A DNA stretch of 64,000 nt, from assembly GCA_029891385.1 (NCBI GenBank), contig CM057228.1:64486523-64550522 (forward strand), in the 5' to 3' direction. This DNA comes from Erythroxylum novogranatense. Taxonomy: Eukaryota; Streptophyta; Magnoliopsida; Malpighiales; Erythroxylaceae. Shown piece after piece: positions 22,866-33,271 of this stretch (position 1 is the stretch's first letter; each line of letters starts with the position of its first letter). Both the position numbers and the translations under genes were made by a program. The notes under the pieces were generated by a model. That model saw nothing but the letters and a program-made list of their open reading frames with translations, had not been told where the DNA came from and ran no database searches.

Positions 22866-23765
22866 GTCTGTTTTTGGCATTCGTCTGCTTTTCTACTTCG
22901 TCTCTTTTTTTCTTTCTCCGTCTCTTTTTCTACTTCGTTTGTTATTTATTCTCTGTCTGTTTTTCTACTTCGTCTGTTTTTCATTATCCGTCTGTTTTTC
23001 TACTTAATACAATGGAAATCTTAAACTTTTATTTTTTATTACGTGAATTTTCTGACCCAATCTTCTGATGCAATATTTTATCTTCTGTCTTCGCGCGATA
23101 TACACGCAATCTTCTGACCTAATCTTCTGATGCAATATTTTATCAGGCGGCGGCGTTGTTTCTTTTGCAAGCCTCTGCAGCCTATCTGTACTACTTTCTC
23201 TCAGAAAAGTATTTAAACGCTTGTTACAGTAAAATAGCTCTCACCTAAATTTGCACTTAATGCTTTTACGATCACTTTTTCTCACGTTGTCTAACTTTGC
23301 AATCTTTGACTTCGACTTGTATTTATAGCCTTCGTCTCCAACTGCTTCTTGATTCTTATTTCTTAAATCTTTAAAGAAATGGTTAATCAGTTGAGTTCTG
23401 TAACTAACTCGAACTGACTCTTGCGTTTGCTTCTTGATTCTTCTCCTACGTCTGTTATACGCGTCTTCGTCTGTTTTACTATTTGCATCTGCGTCTGCTT
23501 TACTATTCTCGTATGCGTCTGCTTTGTGCTGCGTCTGCTTTGTTTAGCGTCTGCTTTGTGTCTGCGTCTGCTTTGCTTAGCCTCTGCGTCGCGCTCGTGT
23601 GTCGTGCGCGCCGTGTAGCGTCTTCTTTGTGTCTGCGTCTTCTTTGCTTAGCGTCTACGTCTGCTTTATGTCTGCGTCTGCTTCACTTCGTCTGTGTTCA
23701 TTTTTTGTTTGTTCTTTTTGTTATTAATCAAAATCATATCTAAGTAAAGTCATTTGTACTTAACA
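22866..23765 (-). repeat. Copia-type LTR / minisatellite block, copy A2
   Basis: The minus strand starts TGTTAAGTAC at 23765 after a purine tract. It has a higher-order minisatellite of CGTCTG units (about 23430-23700), an AACCATTTCTTT block (about 23372-23383), a TATAAATACAAG box at 23316-23327, a duplicated stretch with CTTCTGATGCAATATTTTAT (about 23040-23145), and a second 17-bp minisatellite at 22866-23005. Confidence 0.6.
23316..23327 (-). promoter_or_regulatory. TATA-box candidate of copia LTR
   Basis: The minus strand reads TATAAATACAAG. The same box occurs in the LTR pieces at about 5786-5797 and 35642-35653. A plus-strand variant, TATAAATAAGAG, occurs near 25778 and 26152. Confidence 0.45.
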
Positions 23766-23925
23766 ATCTCCCCCTTTTTTTATGATAACAAATTATATAC
23801 AAAAAAAACAAAATTACAAAGTTTTGAAGAAAACAAAAACTTATCTTCAGTACTTCTTCTTTGACTTCTTCCTTTCTTCGTCAGCTTCAGTCACACCTTC
23901 ATTTCTGAACACCCTCTTCTTTTCT
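23766..23925 (-). other. Polypurine tract and truncated copia interior
   Basis: A purine tract (GGGGGAGAT on the minus strand) is followed by about 145 bp matching the interior start at 41311-41460 of unit C. It then stops abruptly and is replaced by an unrelated dispersed repeat at about 23926. Confidence 0.6.
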
Positions 23926-24480
23926 GCTCATAAATTGCAAAGCTGCTACTTCACCACCGGCATCCTCTTTCCTTGTACATATATTTTTCTCATGTCAGAA
24001 AGGAACTCCTCTGTCAAAGCAGAGGTTCATCTACTTTAATCTGAAAAAGGATGCTGGAACAAAGAAGGCGAGTGCAGACTTGGATATGAGCACATTCATC
24101 GTTAGTCTCATTCATATAGCACTACTTGTGATGCAATAGGAAGATTGTAAATGTGTTGACCAAGATTTTCTTGTAGTCATAAAGTTTTAGAAGACGATTG
24201 CAGATTTGAATAATATAGTAATCGCATATCGCTTCGTGCTATTTTTCAAGAATGTGACATATCGCTTGTAAAGTTTTACGTGCCTTACTTTCGCGCTTCT
24301 AACTTTTTCGCTTTATGTCTTACTTCACCGCTTTTGACTTTTCAATATTTGACTTTGATGGTTTCACTTCTATCGCCTCACTTGTGATTTGCTTTTCTAT
24401 CTTTTCGCTTCTTAATTGGAGGTGATTTGCTTTGCCCGCTTTCCATCGTCGCTTTCCTCGCCCTCGCTTTTGGATAACTT
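23926..24480. repeat. Dispersed repeat region with GACTTGGATATGAG motif
   Basis: The first 80 bp recur at 46918-47000. The following part, with GACTTGGATATGAG and CAATAGGAAGATTGTAA, is related to the tandem units at 44995-45400. No coding sequence was recognised. Confidence 0.55.
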
Positions 24481-24585
24481 TCGCTTCAGATGAACATCAT
24501 ATGAGCAGATTTATCATATTTCCATTTCAAGAATTGTAATATTAGATAGCATAATATGGTAATCAGATATATCGCCGTGCTAATT

Positions 24586-24830
24586 TTCAGCCTCTTATTT
24601 TGGTCACATATATGATTTTGATGAATATGAGGCGAAGTTGAAAAGATGTACGAAGAAGAGAAAATGCAGGCGGAGTTGAGAAAGTAGAGGAAGTTAAAAA
24701 TAGATGGAGTTGAAAAAGTTAACCAAGTTATCAATATAGACGGAGTTGAAAAAGTAGACGAAGTTAAAAATATAAACGGAGTTGAAAAAGTAGACGAAGT
24801 TAACAATACACACGGAGAATACAAAGGTCA
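24586..24830 (+). repeat. Minisatellite block, GACGAAG orientation
   Basis: Units of about 33 bp of the type GACGGAGTTGAAAAAGTA plus GACGAAGTTAAAAATA run here in the orientation opposite to the blocks near 22.9 and 23.5 kb. The whole 240-bp block with its left flank recurs at about 25880-26090. Confidence 0.7.
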
Positions 24831-25130
24831 GACAAAGACATAAAGATGCATTTAAAAGCGTATTTATACTGACAAAACAAACAAAGCACAAAAGGCATTT
24901 AATCGAAAAGCGCATTTGAAGTTCAATTTCCTTGTGAGAGAAGTAACGAAATGTGATTTAACTACATCAAATTTTCTATAAAACATAATGGACACCGGAG
25001 TAGGAAGCTGGAATGCTTAATAGAATTGATCCCGATATTAGGAATATAATGGAGTGATGCCGACTTCAGATTTCAGATTTCCATGTTCATCTAAATTGAA
25101 CTTGAAAAGGCTACAACCCTAACGAATAAC
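24831..25130. other. Unassigned AT-rich sequence
   Basis: No clear gene or repeat unit is seen. The minus strand may hold a decayed continuation of the neighbouring TNL exon (a stretch reading EHGNLKSEVG near 25060-25090), but this is weak. Confidence 0.35.
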
Positions 25131-25570
25131 CATGGCCATCTATCCACTTCTGCATTTGAATCTATTTCCGTATTTTGGACACATCCAACCTTATGCTTTC
25201 CATTGCTTCCGCTCCCTAACAAATAACAATCAAATATTTCTTTTAGTAAAAAGAAAGTTCAAATGTTTTCAAATTGATATTATAATAATTGAAGGTATGT
25301 TCAAAATATCCTTATTTGAAAACCATAAGTTCAAAGTTTTGCAATATATATTTTTCTTAACATAATATCAATACACAACTTAAAAATCTCATGTAGAAAG
25401 TAAGTGACTAATTTTACCTTGTCCTCTGCAAGTACTTTTAAAACATCTTTTGCATCCCATAATCTACTACGTGTATTGGGATATCTAAATTCTTGATGTA
25501 CGACTTCCTTTCCCATTTCTTCCATTAAGTCATGCATTTCTAATGTGTTTTCTGAAACGCACAGTTCGTT
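25131..25570 (-). pseudogene. TIR-NBS-LRR (TNL) resistance gene fragment with an intron
   Basis: The minus strand reads LEMHDLMEEMGKEVVHQE, then RSRLWDAKDVLKVLAEDK. This is the MHD motif and following segment of an NB-ARC domain, with the pattern typical of TNL immune receptors. A splice donor (ACAAG|GTAAAA) lies at 25417 and an acceptor at 25216. The next exon starts GAEAMESIRLDVSKIRK, the usual TNL sequence at the start of the LRR region, then hits a stop and decays. TIR, most of NB-ARC and most LRRs are missing. Because the intron is kept, the fragment came from genomic DNA, not from an mRNA copy. It abuts a plus-strand copia RNase H fragment at about 25568. Confidence 0.85.
25216..25417 (-). 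other. Intron inside the TNL fragment
   Basis: This 202-bp minus-strand interval begins GTAAAATTAG and ends TTGTTAG. It separates the NB-ARC end from the LRR start, the position of a conserved intron in TNL genes. Confidence 0.7.
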
Positions 25571-25786
25571 GAAACAGAGTATCAATGGGCAGACATCTTC
25601 GCTAAACCATTAAGTGAAGAACGGTTCAGGGAAATCAGACGAAATCTCAACATGGTTAAATATATCATAAAATCAAAACCAAAGGCCAATATTTTTAGGG
25701 CAATAAATTTATATTTACGTGAACTTGAAAAGCAGACGAAATGTGACAAGTTGACGAAAGCAGTTGAACACGAAGGTTATAAATAA
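25568..25786 (+). pseudogene. Copia RNase H C-terminal fragment, plus strand
   Basis: The plus strand reads YQWADIFAKPLSEERFREIR, the last conserved block of copia RNase H, and stays open to TAA at 25784. Its tail runs into LTR-like sequence with a TATAAATAAGAG box, so the last 40 or so codons are probably not original. It differs from the minus-strand fragments in copies A, B and C, so it comes from another element. Confidence 0.75.
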
Positions 25787-26410
25787 GAGTCGAAGTCAAC
25801 ATATTATTTATGCTTTTGCATTCTCCGTCTGTTTTTCTACTTTGTCTATTTTTGTACTGCACATATCGCTTCGTGCTAATTTTCAACCTCTTATTTTGGT
25901 CACATATATGATTTTGATGAAGCTGAAAACACAGACGAAGAAGAGAAAAACAGACGGAGTTGAGAAAGTAGATGAAGTTAAAAATAGATGGAGTTGAAAA
26001 AGTTAACAAAGTTATCAATATAAACGGAGTTGAAAAAGTAGACGAAGTTAAAAATATAAACGGAGTTGAGAAAGTAGACAAAGTTAAAAATAAGTGAACT
26101 TGAAAAGCAGACGAAATATGACAAGTAGACGAAAGCAGTTGAACACGAAGGTTATAAATAAGAGTCGAAGTCAACATATTATTTATGCTTTTGCATTCTC
26201 CGTCTGTTTTTGTACTTCGTCTGTTTTTGTACTTCGTCTGTTTTTCTTCGTCTGTTATTCATTAAAATCATATATCTCAAGTCATTTTGACTTAACATGC
26301 TTTTCAATAGGTTCCGTCTGTTTTTCTTCATCTGTTTTTCATCATCTGCTTTTTCATCATTATTTGTACTTCATCAAAATCATTGATGTCGAGTCGTTTT
26401 GACTTAACAA
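25719..26410. repeat. Direct repeats and opposed minisatellites
   Basis: About 130 bp at 25719 recur at 26093 (offset 374), including the TATAAATAAGAG box. Between them lies a GACGAAG minisatellite (25930-26090), related to 24640-24830. To its right (26195-26360) the core runs in the opposite CGTCTG orientation, so the two can pair as a loose foldback. Confidence 0.6.
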
Positions 26411-27640
26411 TCTCGTCCTATTTAACTGCACAGATTTTTTGTCACGTAGATTGAGTTTTCAATTAATAGGTACAATCTTCTAGCCGCTATAATAATGTCA
26501 AACACTGCCAATAGTGTATTGCAGAAGTAGACCGTAAGTAGATTGACGTTTCAATTCATACGTTAACGTATTCCGTAAGTAACCAAACATGAGGATCGCA
26601 AAGAGAAGAAGAGGACCGTAATGTAGATTGACGTTTCAATTCATAGGTGATAGATTTTCACCGCTACTCCGACAGTTGACCTTCTATAATTATTTTCTTC
26701 TTTGAAAATTAGTGTCATTGCTTCCCTTTACTCTTCTTCCTGACAGGTTGACCTTCTACAATCATTTTCTGTTTTTCGCAAGAAGAAGATGACAAGAACA
26801 GAGATTGCTTGAATCTTGAAAGAACCCGTTATTCAATTGAGTTTTGTAACTAACTCAAACTGATTCTTAATTCACATGTGGTTTGCTTTCGTCTCCTTTC
26901 CATCCTCTGCTTTTACTCCCGTCTAGTTTTGCAGAACTTTCGTCTGTTTTTGCTTTCATCTGCTTTTGCTTCCGTCTGGTTTTGCTTCCATCTGCTTTTC
27001 AACTTGCGTCTGCTTTTCAACTGTCGTCTTCTTTTCATCCTCTCCTTTTTCATCATTGTTTGTACTTCATCAAAATCATTTATGTAAAGTCGTTTTGACT
27101 TAACAATCTCCTCCTTTTAATCGCATGATTTCTTCCGCGGTAGATTGACGTTCAATTAATAGGTATAATGTCAAACACTTCCAATAGCGTACAGTAAGTA
27201 AACACCGTAATGTAGATTGACGTTTTAATTCATAGGTGAGAGCGTCATAATTTCTTACTTTTGGCAAGGAAAGATACGCTAACCCCCAAAATGTATGAAC
27301 CAGACATTCAGAGCTGTTTTTCTTGTATGGGATAATCTTCTAACTGGTATAATAATGTCGATTCCTGCCAAAAACGTATTGAAGAAGTAAGCAAACATTA
27401 ACAGAATTACAGAAGAAGAGCACCAGAGTAGAGATCGACGTTTCAATTCATAGGTGATAAAATTATTATACACGTGTTACTTCGGACAGGTTGACCTTTG
27501 TTTACCTTTACTCTTCTTCCTGACAGGTTCACCTTCTACAATCATTTCCTCTTCTTCAGAAGCTTGGCTTTTGCATCCGTTTATCAATCAATCATTCAAG
27601 GCCATTTCTTTGGCATCAAAATAACTTACAACGAAATTTG
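26411..27640. repeat. Non-coding repeats with GTAGATTGACGTTTCAATTC motif
   Basis: A motif of about 27 bp recurs near 26446, 26538, 26623, 27140, 27212 and 27433. A CGTCTG minisatellite lies at 26880-27060. The stretch containing AACCCCCAAAAT and TCTTCTAACTG (27283-27450) is repeated at 47320-47480. No gene was recognised. Confidence 0.55.
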
Positions 27641-27805
27641 ATCTCTCGCACGCACTCCACTGACACCTTTGACACCTTCATATTCTAACTTCTTACCTGT
27701 TCTCCTGTCTTAACCCTTAAAACAAATCTACCCCAACCGCTGAAACATTTTCTCCACCCAAACTTTACTTCTCTCAACTACCCTCTTCTTTTAGTTATCA
27801 AATTC

Positions 27806-28105
27806 TCCGTTCTAGATTACATTGATTTATACTCCATTTTTTAAAGGCCCCGTGCTTATTCTCTGCTGCATTCTTTGAGTACTAAGGTATATATGCTTAG
27901 GTTAAATAAATTTATTGTAAAAATTCAGCTGTTGTTATTTATTAACCTGAATCGAGCAAATTCTCCTTTCTACGTTCTGACTGCATGTATACTCCATTTT
28001 TTATAGGTCCTCTACTTATTCTCTGCTGCATTCTTCGTGTAGTAAGGTATGTGTAGTTAAATGAAATAAATTTATTTTATAAATTCTGCTATAGTTATTT
28101 AAATG
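27806..28105. repeat. Tandem duplication of about 151 bp upstream of Helitron B
   Basis: Two units share AAATTCTCC, TATACTCCATTTTTTA and CTTATTCTCTGCTGCATTC, spaced 151 bp apart. A third, diverged unit lies at about 47690-47770. This may belong to the Helitron 5' region or promoter, but no Helitron 5' end (TC terminus) was identified. Confidence 0.6.
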
Positions 28106-28214
28106 GTTTATAATCATGTTTGTTCAACATATTGTTTGTTAGATCATAAACAAAATGTTTTTTTAAACATGTTTACTGTGATCGATTCATAATATATATT
28201 CAATTTTATTGTTT

Positions 28215-28325
28215 CTATATAGATATATATTTATATATCGATATAGCTATATAGATATATATTTATATATATATGTATATATACATATATATATCAATGT
28301 ATGTAGGCCTGTATATATATATATG
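28215..28325. repeat. AT microsatellite
   Basis: This is a run of (AT)n with interspersed TTTATA and GATATA, just upstream of the Helitron B coding start. Confidence 0.8.
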
Positions 28326-28403
28326 ACAGTTCATTTTTACCGAACATCATGAATGGATAGATCAAAGATGTTCATATTATGTCGATTCCTCAGGTATTTG
28401 CAT

Positions 28404-31400
28404 ATGGATAGAAATGCTAAAAGACGTAAAAAATATGCTGAAATGACAAATGAAAAAAAACAAAAATTGTTGCGACGACGTAGAGAAAATCGAGCTGCAA
28501 AAAACACAACTTCCACTTCATCTACACTTCAGCAAAGAATTACTCCTCAATAGAAGGATTCTTTCATTAATATCGAACCTTCCACCAGTCAACTTCCGAG
28601 TCCTGAACCCTCTTTTCATCAAATACGTGACCGATGTATTGATATCCATGTTGATCGCATAAATGAAGGTATCTTTTTTTCACTATATTGAAAGTATTTC
28701 CAACCTAACTAGTCCACATAATGATAATGTCCTTTTTATACGTTTCAAGGGATAAATCATCGCACATTTCCTTCAACATTAACATCCTTGTAGAATTTAC
28801 CAGTTGAACCTAAACAGCTCCCTTCTGTTTCAGATTGTCAATATTGTAACGCCAAACGATTTTACCTTGAACCTCCATCGTTTTGTTGCTCGTCCGGACA
28901 AATTTCTATTGTTGCTCCTCAGATGCCTTATGCTTTAAATTCTTTGTTTCTAAATAGCGACGAAGAATCCGAACATTTCAGAAAGAATGTTCGTACATAC
29001 AATAACTATGTAGCTTTCACTTCCTATGGAGCCAGATATGATCGTGACCTGACAAAAAACACAATGGGAGTTTATACATTCTGTGTTAAAGGACAAGTTT
29101 ACCATTTCCTTGACAGTTTAGTGCCGACAAGCAATAAAGTATGTGGAATCCAACTTTATTTCTTTGATACCGATGAAGAACTACAATAAAGGGTGAGCAG
29201 TTCTGATAAACTTCATGAAAGCACGTTGAAACTGATTATGACAATTCTTGAAGATAAACCTTATGTTAGGTTCTTTCGCCGTCTTAAAGATATTCCTTCC
29301 CTTGAAAATCACAAAATTGTTCTGAGATGTTATCCAGGTCTTGATCAACGCGTTTACAATCTTCCCATCGCATCACAAGTAGCTGCTATTTCGATTGAAA
29401 TCGATGATGAACAAAGATGATAAATCTCCTCATATCCAAGTCTCTGACCACTCGGGTCCCAAATTTATAGAATTGATCTTATTATGCATGCTACGACCCG
29501 CTTCAATACCCACTTCTGTTTCCACGGGGTGAATCAGGATGGTATCCTCGCATTAAGCGGTTAAATTCACAAACAAACAGCAATAATGGTTCTGATCAAA
29601 CAAGCGGTGCTCCTTTATGCACTTTTACTGAAGCAGCTGAATTATTTGCTCTCGAAAACATAGGTTAGTTGTGTGCTTATTCCCTTGGTTCCCAAATATT
29701 ATCTAATTGGGCTAAATTAATTTATCATTTTTTTCTTACTATTACTAATTACTCAAGAAGCGAACTCCAAACATGGCGTAGTATCTGCGAGAGAGTATTA
29801 CTGCTATCGACTTCAAATGAGAAGTTATGATGAATCCATGCTTATCCACAGCTTAAGACTACTACAACAATTCATTGTTGGTTCTTATATAAAGATTGAA
29901 ACATCATGACTTGACTTTCATAGGAAAAAACAGAACGAAATACGATCATAAATTTTGTAGGGTGTTTTAGATAGCGTTAATATTGGTCAAACTGAAGCTT
30001 CTACAATTGGCCGCTGAGTTTTCCTCCCAGCTTCATTTATCGGCGGCCCAAGGGACATGAAACGACGTTATCTGGATGCAATGGCTCTAGTGCAAAAATA
30101 TGGCAAACCAGATATTTTTCTCACTATGACTTGCAACCCTATGTGGAAGGAAATACAAGAGAATCTTAAATTCCATGAAAAAGCACAAGACAGACCAGAT
30201 TTATTGTCCAGAGTGTTCAGGGTGAAATTTGAGATTCTGAAAAATGAGTTGATCAAAAAAGCAATTTTCGGAGATGTTGCCGCATTTATTTACGTAATTG
30301 AATTTCAAAAGCGTGGATTCTGTCATGCTCACTTGCTTCTAATACTTCAACCACAATTTAAGTTGTTGAATCCAGATTCCTATGATCAAATCATATCAGC
30401 TGAAATACCTAATCCTGATTACAATTCCAGATTATATTCTCTTGTCATTAAGCATATGATCCACGGTCCTTGTGGTTTTATGAACAAACAGTGCCCTTGC
30501 ATGAGAAATGGTGTATGCAAAAGTCACTACCCCAAGGATTTTACTCCTTTCACCGTCCATGACGATTATCCGCTATGCTATAGACGTAGAGATGATGGAA
30601 GAAAAGTTAAAATTTCGGACACGAGGTTGATAATAGATGGGTGGTTCCTCATAACCCGCACCTTCCGATGTTGGTTGACTACTACATTAATGTTGAAATA
30701 TGTTCCTTGTGAAGCTTATTAAATATTTATACAAATATGTATTTAAGGCCACGACCTTGTGAACTTTAGCGTCAACGACCAAAAACTAGGTCCGATATTG
30801 ACGAAATCACTAATTTCCAAGAAGGCGTTGGATTTCACCCCGAAGCTTTATGGCGATATATGAATTCCGCCGCAGAGATTAATCCATCCATCTATATACT
30901 CCAAGTTCACCTTCCAGATCAACAATCTGTTTCCTTCGCAAAAGATGCTAATTTGTCGTATTTATTGAGGAATATTGACTTCACAAAAACAATGCTGACG
31001 GAATTTTTTTGGACCAATTCAACAAATCAAAAGGCTGCAGAAATGAAATGTCTGTATGCGGATTTCTCCCAACATTTTGTTTGGCATCAAAAAACAAGGA
31101 CGTGGTCAGAAAGAAAGCGGAGAAAAGTCATAGGACGATTAGCTACTATTGACCCTCGAGAAGGAGAAAGGTATTACTTGAGATTATTACTCGCAAATAT
31201 TAGAGGACCAACATCGTTTGACAATTTGTTAACTGTTGATGGTGAAAAGCTGAACTGTTTCAGGGATGCTGCACTGCATTTAGGATTGCTAGCATCTGAC
31301 TCTTACATACAACAAACACTTGACGAAGCTGTCATATTTCAAATGCCAACATCCCTCAGATTGTTATTTGCTACACTCTTGTTCTATTGTTCACCGACAA

Positions 31401-33158
31401 ATCCTAGGGAATTCTAGGAAACTTTCACAGCCCACCTCTGCTCTGACTACCTATATGCTTATTCTTCCTCTAATACGTATACATCTGATGATATTACAAA
31501 AATGGCTCTTCAAGATATCAATAAATATCTGGAACAAATGGGAAAAAGCTTAGCTGATTATCATTTCACTGAACATGAATTTCGTACTGATTACCGCCAG
31601 CAGCAGACTAAGGAGGTAGAAAGTGAGATGAATATAGAGATTGATGAACAAGACCTCTTATTACAATCAAAACTAAACAGCGAGCAAAAGCACATATTTG
31701 ATTTAATAATGAATTCAGTTCTCACTTCAACGACTACAAGTTATTTTATCGATGGTCCCAGGGGAACAGGTAAAACTTTCTTATATCGAGCTCTTCTTGC
31801 AAATTTACGATCGCAAGGACATATTGCAATCACAGTCGCAACATCAGGCGTTGCTGCGTCAATTCTTCCAGGCGGTAGGACAACTCACTCAAGATTTAAA
31901 ATCCCGCTTGATTTATCAAAGCAAAAAGTTTATCAGCTGAGCAAACAGAGCAGTGTTGCAAAATTGATATTTGAATCCAGCCTTATTTTATGGGTCGAGG
32001 CTTCCATGGCAAAACGAGAAGCCATCAAGCATTTCTGACTTACTTCAAGATATAATGAACTCGATCAGCCTTTTGGAGGTAAAATTGTTGTATTTGGTGG
32101 CGACTTTCGCCAAACATTGCCAGTTATTCACCAAGCAATGAAACAACAACTCATTGATTCAAGTCTTCTAAATTCACATCTCTAGCGCCACATCTCTAAA
32201 TTCTGTTTAACGACAAATATGAGAGCTATCTCAAATCCAAATTTTTGTGATTTCTTATTGCGGGTTGGAGAAGGCACTGAACCAATGGATGAACAAGATC
32301 AAATATGTTTACCAAATGAACTCATTATTCCTTACGACAACAAGGATCAATCTGTTAATAGGTCACTTCTTTTTTCATTAAACGACATACTAACCTTTTT
32401 TCCCATTACGATTATATTTTCCTAATATACATTTATCCTCACTAGGTTATTGGAAAACGTCTTCCCTGACCTAAGTTTATATTCATCCGACCCATATCAG
32501 ATGATCAACAGATGCGTGCTATGTCCAACAAATAGTTGTGTTGATGAAATTAATGACATCATGATTCAAAAATTAACAAGAGATTTGCATTCATATGTGA
32601 GTTTTGACAAGACGGTTGATCGCAGACATCAAGCTGATTATCAAGATTTTCTCAATTCTTTGAATCCTAAAGGCCTACCTCCTCATAAGCTTTTTCTGAA
32701 AGAAGGCTCTCCAATTATGCTTCTGAGAAACTTAAATCCAATGGAAGGATTATGCAATGGAACAAGGTTGATATGCAGACAACTAAAAGATCATACAATT
32801 TCAGCTGAAATTGTGTTTGGACCTCACAAAGGAAGAAAAAAAATTTATACCTAAGATTCCCTTGCAATCTCCGGAGAACGAAAAAAATGGAATTCCTTTC
32901 ATCAGAACACAATTTCCAATTCGTCTGTGTTTTGCAATGACTATAAACAAATCCCAAGGTCAAACACTTGATCATGTTGGAATTTATCTCCGTCAACCTG
33001 TATTCTCACACGGATAGTTATATGTAGCTCTGTCAAGGGCGCGAACTCCTGAATCAGTTAAAGTTCTTATTATTCCTGGAACTTTTCAATCTTCAGAATT
33101 CGAAAAAAAGACAAGGAATATTGTTTTCCGTGAAATTTTTCAATTAGTCAAATTATAA
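28404..33158 (+). pseudogene. Helitron Rep-helicase (RepHel) pseudogene, copy B, near full length
   Basis: ATG 28404 starts a basic N-terminus (KRRKKYAEMTNEKKQ) typical of plant Helitron proteins. After an intron (donor 28669) come a CxxC segment (DCQYCNAKRF), the AYDRDL-like region (TSYGARYDRDL), YNLPIASQVAA and PLQYPLLFPRGE. The second intron starts at 29671. The HUH motif (KRGFCHAHLLL) lies near 30311-30343. The helicase Walker A is changed to GPRGTGKT (about 31755) and Walker B to LWVEAS (about 31990), both likely damaging. Stops include TGA 29907, TAG near 29957, TGA near 30015, and shifts near 30640 and 31417. It matches copy A at roughly 96-97% by eye. No terminal hairpin with CTRR was found. 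Confidence 0.93.
28669..28835 (+). other. First intron of RepHel copy B
   Basis: The donor GAAG|GTATC and a T-rich CTGTTTCAG acceptor near 28835 flank AT-rich sequence. An alternative acceptor, CTTGTAG, lies near 28793. The downstream exon starts in the frame of DCQYCNAK. Confidence 0.55.
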
Positions 33159-33271
33159 AACATCAAATTTCCTCTGAGGTATATTATTTGTTTGTTTTCT
33201 CAGTTCACATAATTTGATTTTATACGCATAATTATTTGTCTTGGCTTGACCATCCAACATTTTCTTTCAAC

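Noticed and set aside
22866..23020. Regularly spaced repeats as a CRISPR array.
   Set aside because: The spacing is minisatellite-like, spacers are part of the repeat, and the sequence is plant nuclear DNA.
28215..28325. AT repeat as a matrix attachment site or origin.
   Set aside because: A simple (AT)n run alone gives no support for either role.
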